Of a stretch of DNA of 64,000 nucleotides, positions 26,890-35,951 are shown one piece after another (within the stretch, counting starts at the first letter, position 1; the number at the start of each line of letters is the position of its first letter). Source of the DNA: Methylorubrum thiocyanatum (lineage in GTDB: Bacteria > Pseudomonadota > Alphaproteobacteria > Rhizobiales > Beijerinckiaceae); contig JACJIB010000003.1 in NCBI GenBank assembly GCA_014138645.1, forward strand, positions 704,567 through 768,566. The letters are read 5' to 3'. The translations under genes and the position numbers were made by a program. The notes under the pieces are model-generated. The model had not been told where the DNA came from, did no database searches, and saw only the letters and a list, made by a program, of their open reading frames with translations.

Positions 26890-28059
26890 ATGCGTGTTGC
26901 GATCATCCACTACTGGCTCGTGGGCATGCGCGGCGGCGAGAAGGTGATCGAAGCACTCGGCCGGATGTATCCCGAAGCCGACATCTTCACGCATGTGGTC
27001 GTGCCGGAGGTCTTGTCGGAGGAACTGCGCCGCCACACGATCCGCACCTCGTTCATCGCCAAGCTGCCGCGGGCGGCGCGGATGTATAAGTCCTATCTGC
27101 CGCTGATGCCGCTGGCATTGGAACAGCTCGATCTCAGCGGATACGATCTGATCATCAGCAGCGAGTCGGGGCCGGCCAAGGGCATTATCCCGCCGGAGGG
27201 CGCGGTCCACCTCTGCTATTGCCATTCGCCGATGCGGTACATCTGGAACATGTACCACGATTACCGGCGCACCGCCGGGCCGGTCGCGCGGGCGGCGATG
27301 CCGCTGCTGACCCACTACCTGCGGACCTGGGACGCGAGTTCGGCCGCGCGGGTCGACCGGTTCGTCGCCAATTCGAGCACCGTGGCCGGTCGCGTGCGCC
27401 GGTATTACCGCCGGGACGCGGAGGTCATCCATCCGCCGGTCGATGTCAGCGCCTTCGCCCCGGTCGCACCGGAGGAGGTCGGCGACTACTACCTGATGGT
27501 CGGCGAACTCGTCCGCTACAAGCGGCCGGACATCGCCGTGCGCGCCTTCAACACCCTGAAGCGGCGCCTCGTGGTGATCGGCGGCGGCGAGATGCTGGAC
27601 GAGCTGCGCGCGCTCGCCGGCCCCACCGTGCAGATCCTCGGGTCGCAGCCCTTCGCCGCCCTGCGCCATCACTACGCGCGGGCGCGCGGCCTCGTCTTCC
27701 CCGGCGAGGAGGATTTCGGGATCGTGCCGGTGGAGGCGATGGCGAGCGGGCGCCCGGTGATCGCCTACGGCCGCGGCGGCGCGACCGAGACCGTGGTGGA
27801 CGGGCATACCGGGCTGTTCTTCGACGAACAGAGCGAGGATGCGCTGATCGACGCCATCGCGCGCCTCGAGGGCCTGGATCTCGATCCGGCCGAGATCGCT
27901 CTGCATGCGCGGCAATTCAATCCCGCCCGGTTCGAGCGTCAGATGCGGGAGGCGGTCGCAACGGCCTGGGTGGAAGCCTATGGCCGCCAGCCGCCCGCGG
28001 CGGTGCCGGAGGCCGGCGCCCCGATTCCCCTGAGCCGCAGACGCCCGGCCTATGCGTGA
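26890..28059 (+). CDS. Glycosyltransferase, GT4-like
   Basis: Cytoplasmic GT-B glycosyltransferase, 389 residues. N-terminal acceptor domain begins MRVAIIHYWLVGMRGGEKVIEALG, with the CHSPMRYIWNMYHDYRR segment seen in this subgroup; the C-terminal donor domain has VGELVRYKRPDIAVRAF and the EX7E-type region EEDFGIVPVEAMASGRPVIAYGRGGATETV. It transfers an activated sugar (probably a nucleotide-hexose) to the growing lipid-linked oligosaccharide. ATG at 26890 opens directly on the first strand of the fold. Confidence 0.88.
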   Translation: MRVAIIHYWLVGMRGGEKVIEALGRMYPEADIFTHVVVPEVLSEELRRHTIRTSFIAKLPRAARMYKSYLPLMPLALEQLDLSGYDLIISSESGPAKGIIPPEGAVHLCYCHSPMRYIWNMYHDYRRTAGPVARAAMPLLTHYLRTWDASSAARVDRFVANSSTVAGRVRRYYRRDAEVIHPPVDVSAFAPVAPEEVGDYYLMVGELVRYKRPDIAVRAFNTLKRRLVVIGGGEMLDELRALAGPTVQILGSQPFAALRHHYARARGLVFPGEEDFGIVPVEAMASGRPVIAYGRGGATETVVDGHTGLFFDEQSEDALIDAIARLEGLDLDPAEIALHARQFNPARFERQMREAVATAWVEAYGRQPPAAVPEAGAPIPLSRRRPAYA

Positions 28060-28089
28060 GTCTTCCTTCGGCGCCGGGGCGCAGCGGCG

Positions 28090-29052
28090 ATGAGGATCGC
28101 CCGCCTCCGCACGGCGTCAGCGCCGGCGCCCCTGACGATCTGGAGCGGCGCGCGTCCCGCCGAGGAGGCTTCGGCGGGCATCGCCGCGAGCCTGGGGCTC
28201 CTGCGCCGGAAGCTGCCGTTCCTGGCGCTGTGGATCGCGGCCTTCGTCGCGGCCGGAGCGGTCTACGTGAAGCTGCTTCGGCCGGATTTCGTCGCCACGA
28301 CGCAGGTCCTCCTGCAACCGCGCGTCATCATCAACGACGGCCCCGAGGATGTGCGGCACTTCCACCAGTTCATGATCGACGGCGAGCAGTGCGAGACCGA
28401 ATTGCGGGTCCTGCGCTCGGAGCAGCTGCTCTACCGCGTCTTCAAGGCGCTGAACCTCGCCGAGGCGCCGGAGATCCGCAGCGGCCCGGACGGGCTGTGG
28501 ACCTATATCGACGCCAAGGCCCGTCAGTTCGAGCGCCTCATCGGTCCCGCCGACGACGGTGTCCCGGCCTTCTACGCCTTCGCCAACCGGGTGCGCTCGC
28601 GCCGCCTCGGCCTGTCCTACGTGATCGAGATCTCCTACCGCGCGCAGAGCGCCGGCCAAGCGGCCCGGGTCGTGAACGCCATCGCCGTGGCCTACGCCGC
28701 GCACCGTCTGCGGGGCGTGCTCGCCCGCGCGCAGCGCAGGGGCGTCTATCTCGAGAGCCGCCTGACGAGCCTGCAGGCGCAGCTCCTGGCGGCCGATGCC
28801 GGCCTGCGCCTCGGGATCGTGCCCGAGACCGGCATGCCCGATGCCGACGTGCGCCTGCTCGGGCCCGCCACGCTGCCGCTGCGCAGTTCTTTCCCGAAGC
28901 CGGGACCGTTGCTCGCCATGATGGCCGGACTCGGGGCGGTGAGCGGTCTGCTGATCGTGCTGTTGCCGCGGACGACACCGCGGCCCACGCGCCCGGCCGC
29001 GCGGATCGGACACTCGATCGCACACTCGCCTGAACGCGTGAGGATCGCATGA
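28090..29052 (+). CDS. Polysaccharide co-polymerase / chain-length determinant (Wzz-type, no kinase domain)
   Basis: A 320-residue inner-membrane protein with one membrane helix near residues 50-70 (LPFLALWIAAFVAAGAVYV), a periplasmic region of ~200 residues with the motif VATTQVLLQPRVIINDG and a coiled stretch (SRLTSLQAQLLAAD), and a second helix near the C-terminus (MMAGLGAVSGLLIVLLP). It ends without an ATPase. Such proteins set chain length in Wzy-type assembly. The stop overlaps the start of the ExoF-like gene (ATGA). A second, larger member of the family is encoded at 34260-35951. Confidence 0.75.
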   Translation: MRIARLRTASAPAPLTIWSGARPAEEASAGIAASLGLLRRKLPFLALWIAAFVAAGAVYVKLLRPDFVATTQVLLQPRVIINDGPEDVRHFHQFMIDGEQCETELRVLRSEQLLYRVFKALNLAEAPEIRSGPDGLWTYIDAKARQFERLIGPADDGVPAFYAFANRVRSRRLGLSYVIEISYRAQSAGQAARVVNAIAVAYAAHRLRGVLARAQRRGVYLESRLTSLQAQLLAADAGLRLGIVPETGMPDADVRLLGPATLPLRSSFPKPGPLLAMMAGLGAVSGLLIVLLPRTTPRPTRPAARIGHSIAHSPERVRIA

Positions 29053-30356
29053 GGACGCCTGCCCCTTCCCGGCATGCCGCGGCCCGTCTGGCCCTGGCCT
29101 TCCTGCTCGCCGCCCCCGGTACGGCCCTGGCCGAGGAGCCCTACCGGCTCGGCCCCCAGGATCAGCTCGAGGTCAAGGTCTCGGATCTGCGTGCCGGAAC
29201 CGGCGAGGCCTACCAGTGGCAGGCGTTCAACGGCGAGTTCACGGTGGCCCCGTCGGGACAGGTGGCGCTTCCGGTCGTGGGCGAGATCGAGGCCAGCGGC
29301 CGCACGACGACGGAGGTCGCCGCCGACCTCGCCGAGCGCTTGAGGGCCAAGGCCGGGCTCGCGGCGAAGCCCGACGCCTCGGTCCAGATCGTGAAGTTCC
29401 GTCCGTTCTACGTCATGGGCAGCGTCGAGAAGCCGGGCGAGTACGACTACCGGCCCCAGCTCAGCGTGCTTCAGGCGGTCAGCATCGCCGGCGGCATGCA
29501 GCGGGTGCCCACCGACATCCTGCTGCGCTTCACCCGCGAGGCGGTGCAGGCGCGCGGCGACATCCAGGAGCTCTCGGCGACCCGACTGGCCCTGATCGCG
29601 CGCCAAGCCCGGCTCGATGCGGAGATCCGGGACACCGCGATCACCTTCCCGACCGAACTCCAATTTCGCAGCAAGGAGGCCGAGATCGCCCGCATCCTGC
29701 GCGAGGAGCGCCTCGCCCTCGACACCCGCCGGGCCGCCCTCGACGCGCAGATCGTCAATCTCAAGCATTACAAGGACTTCCTGACCGAGCAGATCGCTTC
29801 CCTGACGACCAAGGATGCCAAGACGGCCGACCAGCTCGACGTGATGAAGAGCGAACTCGCCCGCATCACCGGTCTCGTGGCCAAGGGCCTCTCGGCGATG
29901 CCGCGGCAGATCGAGGCCTCGCAGACCATCGCGACGCTCGAATCGAACCGGCTCGACATCCAGATCGCCGTGATCCGGGCCCGGCAGGACATCTCGAAGG
30001 CCGACCGCGACATCCTCGACCTCAAGGATCAGCGCCGCAACGTCGCCCTGCAGGAATCGGCCGAGACGCGGATCAAGCTCAACGAGACCGAGGCGAAGCT
30101 CGGAGCGGCCGGCAACCTCCTGCGCCAAGCGGAAATCACCTCGCCCGCCGCCGTGCTGGCCAATTCCGAGGCCTTCGCCAAGCCGGACTACCTCATCCTC
30201 CGCCGCCGCGGGACCAAGGCCGAGACGCTGCCGGCCGACGAGGACGACCTACTCCAACCCGGCGACGTGGTGCGCGTGCAGCCGCGGATGAACGCCCCGA
30301 GCCCGTCCGCTGCGGGGGGCGCCAGCGCCCTTGCCGGACCGGCCAACGATGAGTGA
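29049..30356 (+). CDS. exoF: Polysaccharide export protein with coiled-coil insert (ExoF-like)
   Basis: Outer-membrane/periplasmic export protein of the Wza/OPX superfamily, 435 residues. After a signal peptide (FLLAAPGTALA) comes the poly-export domain (YRLGPQDQLEVKVSDLR, VALPVVGEIEASGRTT) and an SLBB-like block (VMGSVEKPGEYDYRPQLSVLQAVSIAGG). The region of about residues 170-360 is a long coiled coil with many Ala/Arg/Glu/Leu, and the final LQPGDVVRVQPRMN completes the second SLBB element. This architecture matches Sinorhizobium ExoF rather than E. coli Wza. It lies between the two co-polymerase genes and the polymerase and is translationally coupled to the gene before it. Confidence 0.85.
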   Translation: MRTPAPSRHAAARLALAFLLAAPGTALAEEPYRLGPQDQLEVKVSDLRAGTGEAYQWQAFNGEFTVAPSGQVALPVVGEIEASGRTTTEVAADLAERLRAKAGLAAKPDASVQIVKFRPFYVMGSVEKPGEYDYRPQLSVLQAVSIAGGMQRVPTDILLRFTREAVQARGDIQELSATRLALIARQARLDAEIRDTAITFPTELQFRSKEAEIARILREERLALDTRRAALDAQIVNLKHYKDFLTEQIASLTTKDAKTADQLDVMKSELARITGLVAKGLSAMPRQIEASQTIATLESNRLDIQIAVIRARQDISKADRDILDLKDQRRNVALQESAETRIKLNETEAKLGAAGNLLRQAEITSPAAVLANSEAFAKPDYLILRRRGTKAETLPADEDDLLQPGDVVRVQPRMNAPSPSAAGGASALAGPANDE

Positions 30357-30365
30357 GGCGAGCCC

Positions 30366-31802
30366 GTGAGCTGGCCTGCCGCGCTCCTCTGGGTTCTGAT
30401 CTTCGCGGCGGCCGCCTCGAACGGACCGGGCCTGCTCTACCTGTTGATGGCCTGCGGCGCGTTCGGCTCGCTGCAGATGCTGCCGGGAAGCGGCGGCGCG
30501 AATCTGCTGCCTCAGTCGGCCTGCGCCGCCGTCTTCATCGGCAAGGTGCTGATCCAGCGCGGCAACGTCCTGCGCGCCGTCGAGGCCGGCCTCGATCCGC
30601 AGCGCCTCGCCCTGTTCTCGGCCTTCCTCGTCTACGCCCTCTTCGGCGCCGTGGTGCTGCCGCGGGTGTTCTCCGGAATGATCGAGGTGGTGCCGGTCTC
30701 CGCCTTCCGGTTCGGCACGGACATCCTGAAGCCGGGGGCGGGCAACATCACCCAGTCCGGCTACATGATGCTGTCCTACGCCACGGCCCTGTCCTTCACG
30801 GTCATCGGCCAGACGGAGGCGATGCGCGCGCATTACCGGCGCGCGCTGCTCTATGGGGCCTGCACGCTCGTCGCCACCGGCCTCGTCGACCTGATCACCT
30901 TCACCCTCAACATCGGCGCCGTCCTCGAACCGTTCCGCACCGCGACCTACGCGCTCCTGACGGATGTCGAGGCCGAGGGCGCCAAGCGCGTGGTCGGCCT
31001 GATGCCGGAAGCCTCCAGCTACGGCACGGCCTGTGTCGGCCTCGCGGCGGCGCTCGTCTTCAACCGCCCCCTCTACAGCCCGGGCAACGAGCAGCGTCTG
31101 GTGATCGTCGCGATCGGCGCCCTGGTGCTGATGACCATGCTCTCGACCTCGTCGACCGCCTATGTCGGCCTCGCCGTGTTCGGCCTGATCTACGGCCTCG
31201 ATCTTCTCGTGCGCATGCTGGATGCGGGCAATGCGCGCCGCGACCAGATCGGTCTGGAAGTCGGCCTCATCGTGTTCGTCGTCTTCGCAGTGTTCGCGGC
31301 CTTCGTGATCAAGCCGGCGCTGTTCGATCCGATCGTCGCGATGGTCGACAAGATGGTCTTCCAGAAGTCCAGCTCGGCCTCCTACGTCGAGCGCAGCCTG
31401 TGGAACCGGGTCGGCTGGCACGCCTTCCTCGATTCCGGCGGCCTCGGCGTCGGGCTCGGCTCGGTCCGCGTCTCGAACTGGGCGATCTCGATCCTCGGCA
31501 GCACCGGCATCTTCGGTGCGCTGATGATGTTCGGCTTCATCGCGCAGCAGCTCGTGGCCGTCCCACGGAACGCCTCGCGCGAGGTGGTTGTGTTCGCCAC
31601 CGTCACGAAGCTCGGGCTGGTGCCGGTTCTGGTGATGTACCAGCTCTCCGGCACCATTCCCGATATCGGGATCGCCGCCTCCGCGGCGCTCGGCATGATT
31701 GCGGCCACCCACGCACCGTCCGCCCGGCGGCGGGCCGTCCCTCCGCCGTCGCTCGCCGGCCGGTCCGCGCCGGTCGGCGCTCCCTCGGGGTTCCGGTCGT
31801 GA
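30366..31802 (+). CDS. Exopolysaccharide polymerase / O-antigen ligase-like membrane protein (Wzy/ExoQ-like)
   Basis: A 478-residue protein with about ten hydrophobic segments and a large periplasmic loop in the middle, the layout of Wzy polymerases and O-antigen ligases. Near the C-terminus, WHAFLDSGGLGVGLGSVRVSNWAISILGSTGIFGA matches the loop and helix region shared by these families. In this operon a polymerase joining repeat units is the more likely role. The last ~40 residues are Ala/Pro/Arg-rich and cytoplasmic. The start is GTG 9 bases after the exoF-like stop with an upstream GAGG; sequence similarity alone is weak, as usual for Wzy. Confidence 0.7.
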   Translation: MSWPAALLWVLIFAAAASNGPGLLYLLMACGAFGSLQMLPGSGGANLLPQSACAAVFIGKVLIQRGNVLRAVEAGLDPQRLALFSAFLVYALFGAVVLPRVFSGMIEVVPVSAFRFGTDILKPGAGNITQSGYMMLSYATALSFTVIGQTEAMRAHYRRALLYGACTLVATGLVDLITFTLNIGAVLEPFRTATYALLTDVEAEGAKRVVGLMPEASSYGTACVGLAAALVFNRPLYSPGNEQRLVIVAIGALVLMTMLSTSSTAYVGLAVFGLIYGLDLLVRMLDAGNARRDQIGLEVGLIVFVVFAVFAAFVIKPALFDPIVAMVDKMVFQKSSSASYVERSLWNRVGWHAFLDSGGLGVGLGSVRVSNWAISILGSTGIFGALMMFGFIAQQLVAVPRNASREVVVFATVTKLGLVPVLVMYQLSGTIPDIGIAASAALGMIAATHAPSARRRAVPPPSLAGRSAPVGAPSGFRS

Positions 31803-32105
31803 GCGCGATCGCGGCCCGCGGCGGGGCCGGCCCGACCGACGTTCGGAGCGGTGCACCCGTGGGCCGGACGCGGCCGATGCCGGGACGGACCCGGCACCGG
31901 GCGCAGGGCCTGATCGATCACGCCCCTGCGCTCGGTCCAAAGGACCGATCACACGAAGTTGTCATCCCCGGCGGAGCGGATCGGCCTAAACCGGATGAGG
32001 CTGGCTCTTCGGCAGGATGGCCGAGGCGATCCGGTCGGAGACGGCACGCCGACTTCGTCCCGCGTGTCGAGGCCTCCGCTTCCTTGTTCAGTCGGCGAGG
32101 GGCCG
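31803..32105. other. Gap inside EPS cluster; no gene seen
   Basis: About 300 bases between the polymerase and the next glycosyltransferase. The frame of the glycosyltransferase stays open upstream, but the translated sequence (Arg/Pro/Gly-rich) has no similarity, and the fold starts only after 32106. No terminator or palindrome is evident. Confidence 0.5.
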
Positions 32106-33236
32106 ATGTATCGTGGCGATGTCCATCTTCTTACCCGCGATCCGCCCCTGACGCGCGCGGAGGCTGCCTCCGAAACCGCGGCCTTCACGATCAACGGGCG
32201 CTTCTATGCCCAGCCCGTGACCGGGGTGCAGCGCTATGCCCGGGAGATCGTCACCGAACTCGACGGCCTGTTGAGCCGACAGGGGGCTCGGGCCCGGATG
32301 ATCCTGCCGCCGGCGGCCGCGCCTCCGCCGGTTCTCGCAGCGATCCGGCCGCGTCGCGCGGGCGGTGCCGCGGGGCATCTCTGGGAACAGGCGGTCCTGC
32401 CGTTCCGGTTGCAGGCACCGCTGCTCAACCTGTGCAACACCGGCCCGCTGTCGATGCGCCGGCAGGTCGTGTGCATGCACGACACGAACGTGTTCGACGA
32501 GCCGGAGAGCTACAGCCCCGCCTTCCGTGCGCTGTACCGGGTGCTGCTGCCGGGCCTCGTGAAGCGCGGGGCGGTGATCACCTCGGTCTCGCACTTCTCC
32601 GCCCGCCAGCTCGCCCAGCGTCTGGGGATCGCGCCGCAGGCGATCACGATCATGTACAACGGGCGCGAGCACGTGTTCCGCTGGAACGCGGCGGCGTCCG
32701 GCCTGCCGGCTCGCCTGAGCGGAATCCGACCCTTCGTCCTGCTGCTCGGAAGCCGCGCCCGGCACAAGAACGCCGCCTTCATCCTGCGGCAGGCGGAGGC
32801 GCTCGACGCGCTGGGCATCGACCTCATCGTGGCGGGCGGATCGGCGGCGATCTTCTCGCGGACGGAATCCGTCAGGGCGAGCAACATCCGCGGCCTCGGC
32901 TTCGTCACGGACGACGACCTCGCCTGGCTCTACGCCCACGCCCTCTGCCTCGCCTTTCCCTCGCGCTCCGAGGGCTTCGGCCTGCCCCTTCTCGAGGCGA
33001 TGACGCTCGGCTGCCCGGTGGTCGCCTCGGACCAATCTTGCCTGCCGGAGATCTGCGGCGAGGCCGGCCTGCTGGCGGGGCCGGACGATGCGCCGGCCTG
33101 GCAGGCGCATTTCCGCAACCTCATCGCGTCGCCGGACCTCCGGGCCGACCTGCGCGGACGCGGGCTCGAGCGCGCGAAAGCCTTCTCCTGGCGCGATTCG
33201 GCGCAGGGCTATCTCGACCTGCTCCGCCGCCTCTAG
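32106..33236 (+). CDS. Glycosyltransferase, GT4-like
   Basis: GT-B family transferase of 376 residues. The acceptor half has INGRFYAQPVTGVQRYAREIVTELD, typical of mannosyl/fucosyl-type GT4 members, and RRQVVCMHDTNVFDEPESYS; the donor half has FVLLLGSRARHKNAAFIL, GLGFVTDDDLAWLYAHALCLAFPS and the EX7E motif SEGFGLPLLEAMTLGCPVVA. GDP-mannose is a plausible donor because manC and manB are in the cluster, but the donor cannot be read from sequence. The ATG at 32106 has an upstream GAGG. Confidence 0.85.
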   Translation: MYRGDVHLLTRDPPLTRAEAASETAAFTINGRFYAQPVTGVQRYAREIVTELDGLLSRQGARARMILPPAAAPPPVLAAIRPRRAGGAAGHLWEQAVLPFRLQAPLLNLCNTGPLSMRRQVVCMHDTNVFDEPESYSPAFRALYRVLLPGLVKRGAVITSVSHFSARQLAQRLGIAPQAITIMYNGREHVFRWNAAASGLPARLSGIRPFVLLLGSRARHKNAAFILRQAEALDALGIDLIVAGGSAAIFSRTESVRASNIRGLGFVTDDDLAWLYAHALCLAFPSRSEGFGLPLLEAMTLGCPVVASDQSCLPEICGEAGLLAGPDDAPAWQAHFRNLIASPDLRADLRGRGLERAKAFSWRDSAQGYLDLLRRL

Positions 33237-33354
33237 CGCCGCGCCCGATCGCAGCCCGGTCCGGAGCCGCGCTCGGCGCGGCGCGGCCGCGCACGCGGAT
33301 CGCTCCGCCGCAGCGCCGCACCCGATCCTTCCCTGACAGCGAGAGAGGCCAGCG

Positions 33355-34263
33355 GTGACGAGCATGGCGCCCTTCAACATCGCCGAGACGGAACCGGCAC
33401 GCGTCTGCGTCGGGATCGCGACCCGCGGTCGCCCGGACCAGCTCGCGGCGATGCTCGACAACCTCGCCGGGCAGACCCTGCCGCCGCAAGCGATCATCGT
33501 CTGTTGCTCGGGCCCCGAGGATGTCGGCGCGGTCGCCGCGCGCGGGGACGTGACGGTGGTCTATGAACAGCCGGGCCTCGCCCGGCAGCGCAACGGCATC
33601 CTGCGGGCGCTCCCCGAGGGTACCGACTTCGTCGTCTTCTTCGACGACGACTTCTATCCCGATTCGCGCTGGATCGAGACCGTGTCGCGGGCCTTCCGGA
33701 CCGAACCGGATCTGGCCTGCATCACCGGCCACGTGCTGGCCGACGGCATCCTCGGGCCCGGGCTCACGCGCGAGGCGGCGCTGGCCTGCATCGCCGCCCA
33801 CGACCCGGCCGCGGACGACTGGGTGATCGAGGGCTACAGCCCGTATGGCTGCAACATGGCCTTCCGCTGCGAGACCATCGCGGGACTGCGCTTCGACGAG
33901 CGGCTCGTGCTCTACGGATGGCTGGAGGACCGCGATTTCGGCACCCGGGTCGCGCAGCGGGGCGGACGGCTGATCAAGCTCGGCACGGCGACCGGCGTCC
34001 ATCTCGGCGTCAAGGGCGGCCGCGTCTCCGGACGCAAGCTCGGCTACTCCCAGGTGATGAACCCGGTCTACATGCACCGGAAGAGCACGATGACCACCGC
34101 GCAGCTGATCCGCCAGATCGCGCGCAACGTCGCTTCCAATCTCGTCAAGTCGGCCCGGCCCGAGCCCTACGTGGACCGTCGCGGTCGCCTCGTCGGAAAT
34201 CTCATCGCCGCGCTCGACCTGCTGCGCCTGCGCCTGACGCCGGAACGGGCTGCCTCCCTATGA
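33355..34263 (+). CDS. Glycosyltransferase, GT2-like
   Basis: Inverting GT-A transferase, 302 residues. The nucleotide-binding start is VCVGIATRGRPDQLAAMLDNLAGQ, the metal-binding DxD-type motif is VVFFDDDFYPDSRWIE, and a conserved EGYSPYGCNMAFR and WLEDRDFGTRV follow, the latter holding the catalytic Asp. GTG at 33355 is preceded by GAGAGAGG; ATG 33364 is the alternative. The stop overlaps the start of the degenerate tyrosine-kinase gene (ATGA). It adds one sugar to the repeat unit; the specificity is unknown. Confidence 0.85.
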   Translation: MTSMAPFNIAETEPARVCVGIATRGRPDQLAAMLDNLAGQTLPPQAIIVCCSGPEDVGAVAARGDVTVVYEQPGLARQRNGILRALPEGTDFVVFFDDDFYPDSRWIETVSRAFRTEPDLACITGHVLADGILGPGLTREAALACIAAHDPAADDWVIEGYSPYGCNMAFRCETIAGLRFDERLVLYGWLEDRDFGTRVAQRGGRLIKLGTATGVHLGVKGGRVSGRKLGYSQVMNPVYMHRKSTMTTAQLIRQIARNVASNLVKSARPEPYVDRRGRLVGNLIAALDLLRLRLTPERAASL

Positions 34264-35951
34264 ACTACAGCTCCATGATCGTCCGCCCGGACGATCCGCA
34301 TGACGGCCCGCGTCCCGGGTTCGAAGCGGCGGATCCGGGCCCGCTCGGGCACGATCCCGAGACGACGCTGATCGGCGACCTGATCGCGGCCGTCCGGCGG
34401 CAGGCCCTGGCCCTCGCGCTGTGGGTCCTGCTCTGTACGGCCGCCGGCGTCGCCTACGTGCTGATCGCCCAGCCCGAATTCGTGGCGGCGGCCCAGATCG
34501 CGCTCGAACCGCGGGTGCGCCTGCCGCCGGGCGCCGACGCGGCGGCGGCCGCCGCCGCCACGGCTCCGACCCTCGACAGCGCCCAGGCGGAGAGCCAGGT
34601 GCAGGTCATCCGCTCGGCGCGCAACCTGCGCTACGTGTTCGACACCCTCGGTCTCGACAAGGATCCGGCCTACGCGGCCAAGGGACCGGGCCTCGTGAGC
34701 CGGACCCTCGCCCGGGTCTCGGGCCTGCTTCCCTTCCTGGCCGCGCCGCCCCTCTCGCCGGAGGAGGAGGCGATGCGCGCCCGCGAAATCGCCTTCCAGA
34801 ACTTCTCCGACCGGATCCAGGTCAAGCGGCTCGGGCAGTCCTACGTTCTCGAAGTGTCCTTCCGGGGGCTGACGCCGCAGGATGCCGCCCGCCTGACGAA
34901 CGCGATCGCGGCCGCCTATATCCGAGACCAAGTGCTCGTCCGCGCCGCCTCGGATCAGCGCGGCAGCGAGTTCCTGCAGGGCCGGATCGCCCTGATCCAG
35001 GCCCAGAAGAAAGCCGCCGACGAGGCGGTCGCCACGGGCGTGATCACCGACTTCCAGTTCCCGGATTCGGATGCCCGCATCGTCGGCGCGGCCCTGCGAC
35101 CGCTCGCGGCCGCCTATCCGCAGACCAAGCTGATCCTCCTGCTCGGGGCGCTTTTCGGCCTCGTCAGCGGCATCGGCTGCATCGCGGTCCTGCACAGCTT
35201 CGACCGCACCGTGCGCTCGCCGGCCCAGATCCGCCGCATGCTCGGCGTCGACAGCTTCGTCGTCCCGCGCTTCAAGGGCGGGCGCCTGACGGAGACCACC
35301 GCCCTCGACCGGCCGGATTCCGACTTCGCGCTCGCTCTGCGCCGCCTCCGCACCGTCCTCTTCGCCGTGGGCGGCGAGGCCCGCTACATCACGGTCGGCC
35401 TCGTCTCATGCCGGAAGGACGAGGGCTGCAGCACCCTCAGCGCCAATCTCGCCGGCCTGCTCTCCACATCGAGCGACCGGGTGGTGCTCGTGGATGCCGA
35501 CCTGCGCGACCCCGAACTCACCCGCCGCTTCGCACCGAAAGCGACCGCCGGGCTCGAAAGCCTCGTGCTCTCACCCGTCATCGGCGCGGACCTGCCCGAA
35601 GTCGCCCTCGCCGGCACGCTCAGCTTCGTGCCCGCCGTGGCGGCCGGGCGGACGGCCAACCCCAACGCCTTTCTCGGGGCGCATGCGATGCGCGCCGCGC
35701 TGTCGCGGGTCAACGGCAAGCGGGATCTCGTCCTCGACCTGCCGCCGCTCGATGCCTCCCCCGACGCTCAGGCGATCGGACACATGCTCACCGGCATCGT
35801 CCTCGTCGCCAGCCTGAACCGGACGAAGCTCGACGAGCTCTCGGATGCGATCCGCGCCCTCCGGTCGACCGATTGCCGCGTCCTGGGGATTGTCCTCAAC
35901 GATCCGGCGCCATCCCGCAAAGCCAGGAGGCAGGCCAGTGCATCAGCCTAG
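34260..35951 (+). CDS. Wzc/ExoP-like polysaccharide co-polymerase with degenerate ATPase domain
   Basis: A 563-residue inner-membrane protein: a Wzz domain with helices near residues 45-65 (LALALWVLLCTAAGVAYVLI) and 280-310 (LILLLGALFGLVSGIGCIAVL), a periplasmic region with GNVR-type coiled sequence, and a cytoplasmic CpsD/CapB-like domain. Walker A is broken: SCRKDEGCST (residues 383-392) has Cys390 where the P-loop Lys should be. Walker A' (VVLVDADLRDP) and the later LVLDLPPLD are kept. There is no C-terminal tyrosine cluster (the tail is SRKARRQASASA). It therefore probably acts structurally in chain-length control and not as an autokinase. It overlaps the genes on both sides. Confidence 0.85.
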   Translation: MNYSSMIVRPDDPHDGPRPGFEAADPGPLGHDPETTLIGDLIAAVRRQALALALWVLLCTAAGVAYVLIAQPEFVAAAQIALEPRVRLPPGADAAAAAAATAPTLDSAQAESQVQVIRSARNLRYVFDTLGLDKDPAYAAKGPGLVSRTLARVSGLLPFLAAPPLSPEEEAMRAREIAFQNFSDRIQVKRLGQSYVLEVSFRGLTPQDAARLTNAIAAAYIRDQVLVRAASDQRGSEFLQGRIALIQAQKKAADEAVATGVITDFQFPDSDARIVGAALRPLAAAYPQTKLILLLGALFGLVSGIGCIAVLHSFDRTVRSPAQIRRMLGVDSFVVPRFKGGRLTETTALDRPDSDFALALRRLRTVLFAVGGEARYITVGLVSCRKDEGCSTLSANLAGLLSTSSDRVVLVDADLRDPELTRRFAPKATAGLESLVLSPVIGADLPEVALAGTLSFVPAVAAGRTANPNAFLGAHAMRAALSRVNGKRDLVLDLPPLDASPDAQAIGHMLTGIVLVASLNRTKLDELSDAIRALRSTDCRVLGIVLNDPAPSRKARRQASASA

